Made by a program: the position numbers and the translations under genes
Notes under the pieces: model-generated
The model's input: the letters and a program-made list of their open reading frames with translations, nothing else
Databases searched by the model: none
Told to the model about the DNA's origin: nothing
In this document: one piece after another, positions 9,442-19,527 of the stretch
Position numbering within the stretch: the stretch's first letter is position 1
Layout: each line of letters begins with the position of its first letter
Source of the DNA: Neoceratodus forsteri
Taxonomy: Eukaryota > Chordata > Ceratodontiformes > Ceratodontidae
Length of the DNA stretch: 64,000 bases
NCBI GenBank assembly: GCA_016271365.2
Contig: JADMNL010000028.1
Location: forward strand, 96,565,501-96,629,500
Direction: 5' to 3'

Positions 9442-11103
9442 ATGACCGAGCAGAGCCAAGGTGAGGGTGAGGACGGTGGGCGTAGGAGGAGGCCCAACTT
9501 TACAGCAGCAGAGACGGAGGCCCTCTTCCAGGCCTACCTGGATGAGGAGCCAATACTGAGTGGACGGAGGGGCACCCCTCAGTCCCGTCGCGGCTGCATG
9601 GGAGGGTAGCTCGGGCGTTAACCTGCACGGAAGCCACCAGCGCTCCGTGCAGGAATGCAAGAAAAAGATGGGGACAGACCGCAGGAGGTTGAAGGAGAAG
9701 GTGGCAGCCTTCAGGGCGGCAGGTGCTGGCACTGGTGGGGGCCTGCCAGTGGTGTTGGAGCTGACCCCAACTGAGGATACACTGGTCACAGCCATGCAGC
9801 TGAGCGCCATTGAGGGCGTACCAGGCGGAGGATTCCAGACAGGTGGAAGCCCATCACTGCATGGTATGACATGGTGGTGGTGTTTGGGGGGGCGGTTGTT
9901 CACATGCACTCACATGTACTCTCTTTCTGTTACAGATCCTGTTCGTCTTCAGGAGATGGTGGTGGTGGGTCCAGACAGTGATGCTAACCTGCTGGACATG
10001 GAGGAGGGTCCATCCACCTCCACCACCAGCCAGCAGGCACTGCAGCAGCATGCACGCTGGGTCGCCAACTCTGGTGTCAGTGATACGGGTGCGGGGGTGC
10101 ACAGCCTGTGTCTCAGCAGTCTGGCATGCAAGCATGCCAGCACTGTGACCATGGCAGTAGCACGTACCTGCACCATTGATGATAGAAGGCCTGCAATGGG
10201 CAGTGATGGTTGTGTGTCCCATGACGGACACACGGCAGGCCAGCACGTGCCCCTGGGCCTTTCTGGTTCCAACTTGTGTACCAGCATGCTGGCACGGTCC
10301 CAGGCTGTGCCTGTCAGCACCGTGGGTAGCACCGTGGCTGTGCAGGTGTCTGGCACTGTTGCCAGCACAGCGGTGGAATGAGTGGACCTGGGGGCACAGC
10401 GGTTGGAGGGGCAGCAGCAGCAGCAGTCACCCACCAGGTCTGGGGGTACAGTGTCAAGCAGTGGCACATGTCCGCCGCCCTTTGATCCGCCCATTCCTGG
10501 TCCTGGCGAACAGCGCCCACCCTCAAGGGGTGTTGTGCATCAGGACCGTCCACACCCTGGGGGTCAGGATGCCATTGGGGCACAGTACCCATTGGATGAG
10601 CACACCGGCCTGCTGCAGGAATCAGTACAGCTGCAGAGGTGGGTTGCAAGGTCCGTGGAGGCACTGTCTGTGTCCGTGGAGCGGCACAGCAGGGAGTGTG
10701 CTCGGGACCGAGCCGAGCTGGTCCGTATGCAGACGGATGTGACCGCCGCCATTGACAGGCTGACCCAGGCAGTGGTCTCTGTCGTGGACACATTGGGCAC
10801 ACAGTCAGGTGCCCCTGTACCGCACACCCCACACAGTGCACTCTCCACTCCCCATTCCCGGTGTCGTGCGACACCAGGCCTGTCAATGCCGGGTTCTGCT
10901 GTGAGCATCCCGAGCACCCCTGGTGCAGGTTTGTTCAACATGCTGCAGACCCCTGTGCGGGCAAGGTCACGTTCACGCAGTGGGACCCCTGGTGGTGCAA
11001 CAGTGCCACCCCATGTGGCCCCTGCTCAGCCTGCCCGTGCTGTTGGGTCACGGCGGGGCCGCCCACGCATCTGCGGTGGCCGTGGGACAGTGCTACATGA
11101 CTG
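9442..11103 (+). pseudogene. Harbinger-encoded Myb/SANT-like DNA-binding protein, frameshifted
   Basis: The start is ATG at 9442 (MTEQSQGEGEDGGRRRR). The Myb/SANT domain begins PNFTAAETEALFQAYLDEEP, then a frameshift near 9590 moves it to AAWEGSSGVN, SVQECKKKMG and RRLKEKVAAFRAA, followed by the GTGGG...LELTPTED linker seen in Harbinger Myb partners. An intron at 9864-9935 (GTATGA...TTACAG) joins ...GGSPSLH to DPVRLQEMVVV in frame. Another intron probably lies between about 10075 and 10382; its ends are uncertain. The last exon runs to the stop at 11102-11104 and encodes a Q/P-rich stretch, a coiled coil (about 10600-10800: RSVEALSVSVERH, VRMQTDVTAAIDRL) and a basic RSRSRS/RRGRPR tail, possibly a nuclear signal. 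It converges on the transposase gene, 460 bp away. Confidence 0.75.
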
Positions 11104-11104
11104 A

Positions 11105-11564
11105 GCTGTCTCCCTGTGTGGGCCCTGTCTGGTGCTGCCATGTGTGCAATGTGTGTCATGGTGGGCAGTGCACTGCTGGGTGCTCTGCTCACCATGCCGA
11201 CACACGGACCACCTGCACACCCTCCCAACTGCTGTCCACAGGTGCGTGTGCATGATGATGCCTGCAATGCACTGTACACCAAGGCGCAAGGGTGCCCAGC
11301 ATCTGACACACGTACTTGGACAGTAGGGGTGGTGGGGGTGGTCGGTGGTGCTGTGTGTTAGCAATGTCGGTTCTGCAATGCTGTGCATCTGCCCATGTAC
11401 GCTCTGTGCCTGGTGTGTGTGTGTCCATATGAGTGCTCACCCCTCCCTGATGGTGTGTCTGCCTGGACCGTTCCACTCCCCTGACCGTCATGCACCCCTG
11501 GTGTGTTCCCCTGTGTGCCTGTGGTTTGCGCATGGACAGTGTTGGTTGCACATGTCCCCTTGAC
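11105..11564. other. Spacer between convergent Harbinger genes
   Basis: GC-rich and GTGTGT-rich sequence between the stop of the plus-strand Myb-like gene and the stop of the transposase. It presumably held both 3' ends. No clear AATAAA signal was noticed on either strand. Confidence 0.4.
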
Positions 11565-12909
11565 TTACCTGTGTTGTGCGTAGTGCTCCTCTGTGATGGT
11601 GTCCCGGTGCAGCTGGGCCTGCCGGATCAGTCGGGGGTCCCTCCGTCCTAGGGGGCTGCCCATCACCATCATCACCGGCGCCACTGGGTCCCCATCGCTG
11701 TCCCCCTGTTCGACCTGTACGGCTATCCCATGGTCTTTGGCCATGTTGAGCAGGATGCAAAAGGCCAGGAATATCCCACAGGCCTTTTGGGGGCTGTACT
11801 GTAGGGCACTGCCGGAGGTGTCTAGGCATCGGAAGCGTGCCTTGAGCATCCCAAACACCCGCTCTATGATGTTGCGTGTTGCAGCATGTGCCTCATTATA
11901 GCATAGCTGCGCTGGGGTCATGGGGCACCGGTACGGTGTGAGCAGCCAGGGATGGAGTGGGTATCCGCAGTCACCTGTGTGGAGATAGTGGAGATCACTG
12001 TCATGTTCAGGTCCATATTGGCCATCTCCCTGTGTGCCACTACCATGGCACCTGTGGCATTCCCATCCTTGCCCAGAGTTTGCATTCCATACATGTGTAC
12101 TCACCCACTAGATGTCCTGTGGGGATGTCCCCACTCTCGAATCTATGGCACAGTGCAGACTGATACCATATGAAGGCATCATGTGCTCCACCAGGGTGTG
12201 TGGCACAGACATTGATTATGCGCCCAGTGGCATCACACACCACCTGGCAGTTGACACTAGGGAATCCCTTTCTGTTCCGATATGCATGGCCATCGGGGCC
12301 AGGTGGCGTGTGGATGGCCACATGGGTGCAGTCTATGGCCCCTAGCACGCCAGGCATACGTGCTACCCTGTGGAACTCCTGCATGTTTGCTGTATGCTCT
12401 GCCGCGGTGCTGGGGAAATGGATGTACTCTGCAGCATGTGACAGCAGTGCGCTGAGGAATTGGGTGAGGATGCGTGACGTGGCTGACTGTGTCATGCCTG
12501 TGGTGTCCCCTGTCGGCCTCTGGAAGGTGCCCGTGGTGAGCAGGCACATGCAGGCTGTCACCTTGGTCTCTACCGACAGAGCGTGACTCCGTCGTGAGGT
12601 GCCTGCATCACATCACTGCACAGCTCACAGAGCCATCTCAGTATTGCCCTGTTCAGGCGGTACCGACCCCACGATCTCTACATCTGTGTACAGCTCAAAG
12701 CTGATGCGGGCACGGTGCCGCCTGTCGGGGGCATACCGCCGACGGGCCCTTCCACGGCCACGTCCCCCTGCAGCATGCATTCTCACCCTCCTCATTACAG
12801 CTTCCATGTGGAAATTGGCACTGTCCATCTCCCTGGCTTCTGACCCCCCCCTGGCTGATGTTGCTGTGTTACCCCCACTGTCCTGACTGCTACTTCCACT
12901 GCACGGCAC
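11565..12909 (-). pseudogene. Harbinger DDE transposase, one visible intron, two frameshifts
   Basis: The minus strand encodes a DDE_Tnp_4/HARBI1-like nuclease. An R-rich N-terminus (ATG at 12909) leads to ISFELYTDVEIVG. Frameshifts near 12667 (a C homopolymer) and near 12597 move the reading through RYRLNRAIL to SHALSVETKV. A helix-turn-helix follows (TGTFQRPTGDTTGMTQS). The first catalytic Asp is in GAIDCTH (12331-12333), then YRNRKGFPSVNCQVVCDATG and PGGAHDAFIW. A 130-bp intron (11975-12104; GTGAGT donor, CCACACAG acceptor) interrupts LVG-DCGYP. The second Asp is at 11970-11972 and the Glu at 11862-11864 in IIERVFGMLKARF, giving D-35-E, the Harbinger spacing. The stop at 11565 overlaps an AGGTAAGT donor-like word, so a further exon cannot be excluded. 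The catalytic triad is intact; the N-terminus is broken. Confidence 0.88.
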
Positions 12910-13014
12910 CCCCGCTGGCCTCTACAGACTATGGGCCACACTTTCCTTGCCTGCCTTTTGCTGTCTGTCTGTCTTTCTCTGTCTCTCTCTCTCCCCCACT
13001 TGGCAGCCTGGTAA

Positions 13015-13280
13015 GCGTTCTTGCGCCGCTTCCTTGAGCCCTTTTATTTTGGCTCATTTACGCTAGTCACCATGTAATTCGGCTGTGCGCTCTTGCCTGT
13101 CGCAAGTCTTTGAATATCGCATTGCGGTCTTTATGCATGGATCCACCCCCTTCGGTTGCACATGTCTTCATTTTCATTGCGCTGTTGCTCAGCATGTTTT
13201 CGGTGGTGCAACTGCCTCCTTCTGAATATCGCTAAATGGCGCAGTTTTGGACTTGCGCATGCGTAACCCTTTTGAATATC
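13015..13280. promoter_or_regulatory. Right subterminal motif cluster
   Basis: GAATATC occurs at 13112, 13224 and 13274. GCGC words (TTGCGCCG, TGTGCGCTC, TTGCGCTG, TGGCGCAG, TTGCGCATGCG) fill the same 260 bp. This mirrors the motif set at the left end. Confidence 0.5.
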
Positions 13281-13286
13281 TGGGCC
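13271..13286 (-). repeat. Harbinger right terminal inverted repeat
   Basis: TTTGAATATCTGGGCC mirrors the left end exactly over 16 bp. TTA follows as the probable target duplication. Confidence 0.9.
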
Positions 13287-13525
13287 TTAGTTTCTAATAT
13301 TTAAGTATAATTCTTTTTACAGACATCAAATTTGTTAAAATTATGTTTTTATCATCTATTTTTTTATATATTGAGACAGGTCCATCAAATCAAACAGCAC
13401 AAAATGACAGTCAAGATTGTTACATCAAATATTTAACATATAAAACATATACATATAACATATAAAATATGTAAATGAGCAGTTCCTGCTCAAAGGTATT
13501 TGTTATCCTAGAGTTTAAAAAAAAA
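13287..13525 (+). mobile_element. LINE 3' tail relic with stem-loop (family member C)
   Basis: GTAAATGAGCAG-TTC-CTGCTCAAAGG matches the layout of the L2-like 3' ends in this window. GAGCAG (13477-13482) pairs with CTGCTC (13486-13491), followed by AAAGG and an A-rich tail. No coding part was recognised upstream, so this is a short, old 3' fragment. Confidence 0.5.
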
Positions 13526-14039
13526 AATTAAAAAAAGTTTTAGTCCATCAAAGGCTTCCTTCCACCATCCTTGTATTCGACTACGGCCCCACATCAAGTG
13601 TTACATGCCTGCTTTAGCTTTTTGGGAAGGTCAACATATGGAGTTATCGCTTTCTTCTGCTAGACATAATTTCATTGGTGTATAGTATGCCCTGCTGGTT
13701 TTAAATTAGATGGTTCTATCTCTTGATGCTTTATAGTTCATAATTGGTTGCATTATTGAAGTCCACTGCATTTCTGTGAAATTTCTGTTTAAGTCTTGTA
13801 TCCATTTATCTCAAGTTTTCTTCTACCATGTTCCTGTATTTTGCAATAATTTATTAACGAACCAAGCAAAATAACCTTGTTTCTTCATTAATTGTTATCT
13901 TCGGTTCTAAATCTAACTTGGATTTATTTGGCTCTCCTATCTACAGAAGTCCTTGTGAAATATGCTTGTGATCTGTATACATTTTCAAACGTCTTTGCCA
14001 TTTATGTTGCATTGGTTTTTCACTTGTTGCCAGGTCATA
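13526..14039. other. Unresolved AT-rich sequence
   Basis: The minus strand reads short peptide-like stretches between stops, as in an old LINE ORF2 remnant, but no motif is firm enough to name it. Confidence 0.35.
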
Positions 14040-14862
14040 CAGAAACATAGAAATATAGAAATTGTCAGCAGATAAGGACCGCTAAGCCCATCCAGTCTGC
14101 CCACAGGTGCTATACATGTTGGCATCCACTCACGCTAAGTGGTCAATGGCTTTTCATCACTCCCTTCCTGACAAAGGTTTCCCTGTGCTTGTCCCAGGCA
14201 TGTTTAAACCCCTCCACTGTGCTTCCCCTGCCACCTCTTGTGGCAGACTATTCCAAGCGTTCCTCACCCTCTCCGTGTAGAAAAACTTCCTCATGTTACC
14301 TCTTAATCTCACCCCCTCCAATTTCATATCATGCCCCCTTGTTCTGGTATCTTTTCTACATTGGAAAAGATCTCCCAGCTGCACCTTGTTTATGCTCTTG
14401 AGGTACTTAAAAGTTTCTACCATGTCGCCCCTTTCTCTCTTCTCTTCAAGTGAGTACATATTGAGGTCTCCTAGTCTCTCCTCATATGTTTTGTGGTGCA
14501 AACCATGCACCATCTTTGTCACCCTTCTCTGGACAGCCTCCACCATGTTTATGTCCTTACACATGTGTGGTCTCCAGTACTGCACACAGTACTCCAGGTG
14601 AGGCCTTACCAGTGTTTTATACAATGGCATCACCACTTCCTGCCTCCTACTAGTAATACTTCTGCCTATGCACCCCCAACATGCCACTGGCCCTCCCTGC
14701 AGCCTTTGCACACTGCTTTGATACCTTCAGGTCATCAGATATGATAACCCCAGGTCCCTCCCCTCTTTGGTGATAGTCAGCACCTCCCCTGATCCTGTAG
14801 TTCTCCCCAGGGTTCCCCCTACCCAGGTGCATTATTTTGCACTTTTTTGCATTGAACTGTAG
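14040..14862 (-). mobile_element. CR1-A, 3' portion (array copy 1 and left flank)
   Basis: The minus strand encodes the CR1 ORF2 C-terminus: [48 protein letters not shown] and FFYTERVRNAWNSLPQEV (14157-14711). Upstream is KKCKIMHLGRG. The 3' end is at about 14041-14090, with the stem-loop word GGACCGCTAAGCCC. Only this copy keeps the CR1 3' end (14040-14212); in the other copies it is cut at the unit boundary. It continues after a nested L2 fragment. Confidence 0.85.
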
Positions 14863-15129
14863 CTAGATGTCACAACAAACAGTCTTTGGTTAATCGAGCA
14901 AAACTGATAAAAGGGGAAACTACTTTTCATTAGAGCACCAAGAAAAGGGAATCTGCTACCACAAGAATTAGTAGATAAACCAACCTTCACCTCATTTAAG
15001 GCTGCTCTTGATAAGTGATTTAATAATTCTTCTATTTTGAGCTAATGTCCCACAGTGTGTGGGGGACAATCTAGATGGGCCTAGAGCCTTCTTTTGTCCT
15101 ATTTTACTCTGTAAATACTAAGTAAACCT
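14863..15129 (+). mobile_element. L2-C, nested LINE 3' fragment inside CR1-A (copy 1)
   Basis: The plus strand reads LPQELVDKPTFTSFKAALDK, a common C-terminal signature of L2/CR1-type ORF2, then a short 3' UTR. On either side the minus-strand CR1 reads directly across (LVRWSKVWQL then QFNAKKCKIMHLG), which shows a clean insertion. Confidence 0.75.
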
Positions 15130-16690
15130 CAGTTGCCACACCTTCGACCATCTTACAAGCTTCTCCAGGTCCCTCTTCATTATCTGCACCCCTTCTGGAG
15201 TATCCACCCTGTTGCAGATCTTGGTGTCATCTGGCAAACAGGCAGACATTTCCTTTCAGCCCCTCTGCAATGTCACTAATGAAGACATTGAACAGGACTG
15301 GTCCCAGTACTGATCCTTCTGGCACTCGCTGGTCACCACTCTCCACAGATTGGATCCCGCTTTTCCACAACCCTCTGCCTTCTGTCTGTCAGCCAGTTTC
15401 TAACTCACTGTATCACCTTATACCCATACCCCATACCCAGACTACTCATCTTGTTAACCAACCTTCTGTGTGGGACAGTACCAAGGCTTTGCTGAAATCC
15501 AGGTAGGTGATGTCTATGGCTCCCCTGATTCACTTCCTAGTCATCCAATCAAAAAATCAATCAGATTTGTTTGACAAGACCTTCCTGATGTGAATCCATG
15601 CTGCCTCAAATCCTGGACACCAGTGGGTTCCAGGTGTGCCACATCCTTTCTTTCAGCAGTGTCTCCATGATCTTCCCCACCACTGAGGTGAGGCTGACTG
15701 GCCTGTAGTTCCCCGCTTCAACCCTACTGCCACGTTTGTGCAGTGGGACTACATGTGCCCTCCTCCAGTCTTCTGGAACCATGCCTGTGTTGAGTGACTG
15801 TGTGAACAGGGTGACCAGAGGTGCTGCTAGTTCCCTCCGCAGATCCCTTAATATCCTCAGGTGTATGTCATCTGGCCCCTTGGCTTTATCCACCTTCAGC
15901 TTTGTGAGTTCCTCCAGAACTTCTCCACTGTGAATGGACTGGTGTCCATTCCCCACCCGATTGCCTTCTGCTCCCCAACTGTGGTCCTTGACCCTCTCCT
16001 CCTCAGTGAATACTGAAGAGAAGTATTTGTTCAGTATTTCTGCCTTGTCTAGATCCCCTCCTTACACTCTCCCTCCTCCACTAGAATGTCTTGTCCCTTT
16101 TTTCACAGACTGCGCTAAATCCTCCTCTGTCTGTGCCTTGGCTTTCCTGACATCCTTCCCTGCCTCTCTGAGACATTCAAGGTACACCTCCCTGTCCTCC
16201 TCCCTTTGGGTCCCCTTATACTTCCAGAAACTTGCTGTTTTAGCCCTTACTTTGTCTCTCACCTCTTTAGAAAACCATAGTGGTTTCTTTCTTTTTTTTC
16301 CCTTTGGCCACTATCCTAATGCATTGGTTAGTTACTTCCACAATGGCTCCTTTCAGTCTCCCTACTGTTCCTCTACCTCTCCATTACCTCTACCTCTCCA
16401 GGGCTGCTTTTAAACATTACCCATTTCATTGAAACCGCCTCCTGAAATCTAATACTTTTGCCCTTGTGTGGCTTAATTGAGTCCCTGCCTCCATGTCAAA
16501 CCACACCATGTGGTGGTGGTGCTGGATCCCAGCTGCCCTTCCACCTGGATTCTTTCGACTCTGTTCCCATTAGTTCATACCAGGTCTAGAATTGATTTGT
16601 CCCTGGTTGGCTCATGCACCAGCTGTCTGAGTCCAGTTCTCTGCAGGGATTCCAGGATGGCCGTGCTTCTGGCTGAATATTCGTTTTGAT
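15130..16690 (-). mobile_element. CR1-A, RT and upstream portion (copy 1)
   Basis: Read on the minus strand from 16690: endonuclease-end words (RQLVHEPTRDKSILDL), a linker (KTASFWKYKGTQREEDREVY, 16062-16262), then RT finger and palm: AKGPDDIHLRILRDL, NTGMVPEDWRRAHVVPLHK, AGNYRPVSLTSVVGK (15606-15956). Next come the QHGF-type and AFDTV-type regions in broken frames and a DDTK catalytic box at about 15225-15240. Copy 1 has more frame breaks here than copies 2, 3 and 5, mostly single-base losses. Confidence 0.85.
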
Positions 16691-16984
16691 TCATTAAGTC
16701 TGAGGTTCAATTGATACCAACCTTTTTTACAGTTGCCATAAGTTAACATAGGTTTTTTCCACTGACCTGCATATTAGGGTTTTTCCACAACAGATTGAAA
16801 AGAAAAATATCTGTGTTCCAGATTGTTTTTTGTTAAATGCTTTTTTTATTACCTTGCTCAGGTTTCTAACTACCTGTATAATAATTCTTGAGGAAGCAAA
16901 TTTAGATGGAGCATGCCACGCATGTCCAGCAATACACCTGATGTGCCATGAAGAAGAAAGGAAAAGGCAGCTAGTGAGAGTAGT
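16691..16984. other. Unclassified 0.3-kb spacer (copy 1)
   Basis: AT-rich with T homopolymers. No coding or hairpin signal was recognised. It lies between the 5' side of CR1-A (-) and the truncated start of CR1-B (+), and recurs in copies 2-5. Confidence 0.5.
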
Positions 16985-18190
16985 AATAAAGCTGGCTTCA
17001 ATGTGGACATGGTCTACCTAGACTTTAGCAAGGCATTTGACACAGTCCCGCACAAAAGATTAATAAACAAAGTAGCAAGCCTGGGAGTGGGTCCCAGGGT
17101 GGTAGCCTGGGTAAAACACTGTCTGGACAACAGGAAACAGGGTAATAGTAAATGGAGTCCACAGTGAAGAAAGGCGGGTTACTAGTGGGGGTAACGCCGG
17201 GTTCAATACTGGGTCCGGTCCTTTTTAATGTCTTTATAAGTGACATTGCAGAATGACTGGAAGGAAAAGTATGTCTCTTTGCAGATGACACAAAAATCTG
17301 CAACAGGGTTGATACGCAAGGTGGGGTGGAAAAGATGAAAAGGAACTTGGCAAGGTTGGAGGAATGGTCAAATATATGACAGCTTAGATTCAACGCAAAG
17401 AAGTGCAAAGTAATGCACCTGGGAAACAAAAACCCAGGGGAAGAGTACACAATGGGGGGGTGAGATACTGACAACAACAAAAATGGAAAGGGACCTGGGG
17501 GGTAGTCATTTCAGATGACCTAAAGGTAGGCCAGCAATGTGAGAAGGCAGTAAGGAGGGCTGGGGGATACTGGGATGCATAAGGAGAGGCATCACCAGTA
17601 GAAAACAGGAAGTTGTTGGACCTCTGTACAGACAGTTGGTAAGACCACTTCTGGAGCACTGTGTACAGTTCTGGAGACCCCATCTCCACAAAGACATAGA
17701 CAGGGTGGAGGCTGTCCAGAGGAGGTAGAACGAAAATGGTGCAAGGTCTGCACCAGAAGACATATGAAGAAAGACTAAAGGAGCTTAAGATATATAGCCT
17801 CGAGGAAAGGAGGAGAGGGGGACATGATAGAAACTTTCAAATACCTCAAGGAATCAACAAAGTCCAAGAGGGTAGCATCTTTCAGAAAGATGCAAGAACA
17901 AGGGGACACAATTTGAAGATGGAGGGGGACGGTTCAGAAGTAATGTGAGGAAGTATTTCTTCAGAGAGGGTTGTAGATGCATGGAAAGCCTTCCTGAGGA
18001 GGTTGTAGAGTCAAAAACAGTGGAGAATTCAAGAATGCATGGGACAGACATAAGGCAGTTCTAGTGGGGGGTAGGAGGAAGTAGGTTGTTGGCTAACTAG
18101 GATCTGCAGCTTATCCGTTACGTAGGGAAATGGGCAGACGAGGTGGGCCAAGTGGTCCTTATCTGCCATCAGATTCTATGTTTCGATAAG
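16985..18190 (+). mobile_element. CR1-B, RT palm to 3' end (copy 1)
   Basis: A 5'-truncated CR1 on the plus strand. It opens at the RT palm (DMVYLDFSKAFDTVPH). [18 protein letters not shown] motif follows (about 17200), then [12 protein letters not shown] (about 17277), [45 protein letters not shown] and the C-terminal WNSLPEEVV-type end in broken frames. The 3' UTR has GGGCC-AAGT-GGTCC (18145-18158) and ends near ATTCTATGTTTC. It belongs to a different CR1 subfamily from CR1-A and lies in the opposite orientation. Confidence 0.85.
18145..18158 (+). repeat. CR1-B 3' stem-loop
   Basis: GGGCC pairs with GGTCC (one G-U pair in RNA) around AAGT, just before the 3' tail. Other CR1 families here have different bases in the same hairpin. 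Confidence 0.55.
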
Positions 18191-19369
18191 ACTCTATTTT
18201 AAAAGAGCAAGAGGGCATTACAGGACCTTGATAATAATGCAGATAAGGGGATTTGCTTGCCTGCCAGTGCCACACAGGTTAAAAGATCATGATCCACACA
18301 TAGCCAAAAGGCTCTTCAATGCCAGTTCAACAAATTATTTGTCGACTCATCATTGCGATGGATTTATGTCAACCGCAGTTTGCGGTTGACATAAATCCAT
18401 CTGGGGACACCAGTTGCTTTTCACTGGGGGGCTCTGCCCCCCGCACCCCCGGATCTTAAGGATTATCAACTACAAGTCGGAGTTGATTCGGGGAAGGGGT
18501 GCAGGACCGGGGGGAAGAGTGCCGGGGTCCCGGGTGGACAATTACAGTGAACTGTCGATGCTTGCTGTAACAGTTTCGCCATGCGGAGGGTATACCTAGC
18601 CGAACGCTGTAGCTAGAGTGAGGAACCGACTGTTGTGTTCATTTTTGTTCGGGAGTACAAGTTCTGAGGACAATATGAGGTGATTTATTGCACTATTGAT
18701 ATACCTAAAGGGAAATATGTCCAAGAGGATCTTTTCCAAGACATTCCTGGTTCTGGGACCTGTGAGGAATGACAGTGACATAAATCAGACAAACTCACAT
18801 TTGCTATGATTTAGTTGAAGAGTGAGGATCTTCCTTTTGGGTAAGTCAGAGGGCATTATGGAACAAGGAATGTCTGCAAGACCTGAATGTTTTATTTATT
18901 TAAGAGTTTCACCAGAAAGGTTTACTGAGCAGGAAACTTGCTCGCCCAGATGCGCCCTGGGAGATAGGAAAGTGTAGTATAATTAACAAACAAAGTGTGA
19001 CATATTTTATAATTTGTACAATTTGTTTACAATAGAGGAATAACAACTGAAAAATAACAGTAGTATAGAACTGGACATTTCAGCAAATAATACAGTAGTA
19101 TTTAGATGTGAAGTATAAATACAGGTCTGGAGAAAGCATCCAGATTGACAATGCAGAATGTGCTGCTGTTGTGCCAATATGGGTATCCAGTGAGGACAGT
19201 GACTGAGTATGATGACCGCCAAGCGGCGACTCATAAACAGCACTATTCTCATGGGCTGCACTGCAAGGGTAGTAACCCTATCTGAAGGCAACCATAGGGA
19301 GGGTGACTGGAAGGGAGAATAGGAGGAAGGGATAGAGAGAGGGTTTTCAGGGTAGTGTGCCTGCTGCAG
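18191..19369. other. Unclassified segment with palindrome and GC hairpin (copy 1)
   Basis: No gene recognised. Open frames such as 18596-18781 (-) and 19007-19420 (-) carry no known domain. The segment holds the 45-bp palindrome (18357-18401) and a GC hairpin 24 bp later. AGAGGGCATTA occurs at 18210-18220 and again at 18848-18858, flanking both hairpins. It may be a non-autonomous element of unknown class. Confidence 0.5.
18357..18401. repeat. Perfect palindrome, 21-bp arms, 3-base loop (copy 1)
   Basis: GATGGATTTATGTCAACCGCA (18357-18377) is the exact reverse complement of 18381-18401, with GTT between. GGGGGGC-TCT-GCCCCCC (18426-18442) follows. Confidence 0.9.
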
Positions 19370-19500
19370 CCAATCTAGCCATGTGGTGTAGTGGTGAGGG
19401 TGGCTAGGTCTGTGCAGCAAGTACTGGGTTTGGAACTGAGGAACAGGGAGAACATTTTGCCGCTGGCTGCCCCTGCAATTTTTTTTTTTCTAATCCAGAG
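19370..19500 (+). mobile_element. tRNA-derived SINE head (copy 1)
   Basis: TGGTGTAGTGGTGAGG (from about 19384) resembles an RNA polymerase III A box. GGTTTGGAACT at 19427-19437 resembles a B box, about 40 bases apart as in tRNA genes. A short body ends in a T-rich stretch at about 19480-19490. It is present in all five copies and is fossil sequence. Confidence 0.5.
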
Positions 19501-19527
19501 TGTCGCCCTCCCGACATGCACCCCCCT

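Larger units (their letters stand above)
5859..13286. mobile_element. PIF/Harbinger DNA transposon, near full length, three decayed genes
   Basis: The ends are a 16-bp perfect terminal inverted repeat, GGCCCAGATATTCAAA. The flanks are TTT on the left and TTA on the right, which would be a 3-bp target duplication with one mismatch; Harbinger elements usually duplicate TWA. The interior is GC-richer than both flanks. It contains a DDE transposase on the minus strand (11565-12909), a Myb/SANT-like gene on the plus strand (9442-11103) and a second Myb/SANT-like gene on the minus strand (6884-8673). A CR1 fragment (about 7390-8005) was inserted later, so the original length was about 6.8 kb. All three genes have frameshifts, so the copy is dead. 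Confidence 0.9.

Noticed and set aside
18596..18781. A 61-codon minus-strand frame repeated in several array copies.
   Set aside because: Its repetition only reflects the tandem duplication. No domain is recognisable and it is not evidence of selection.
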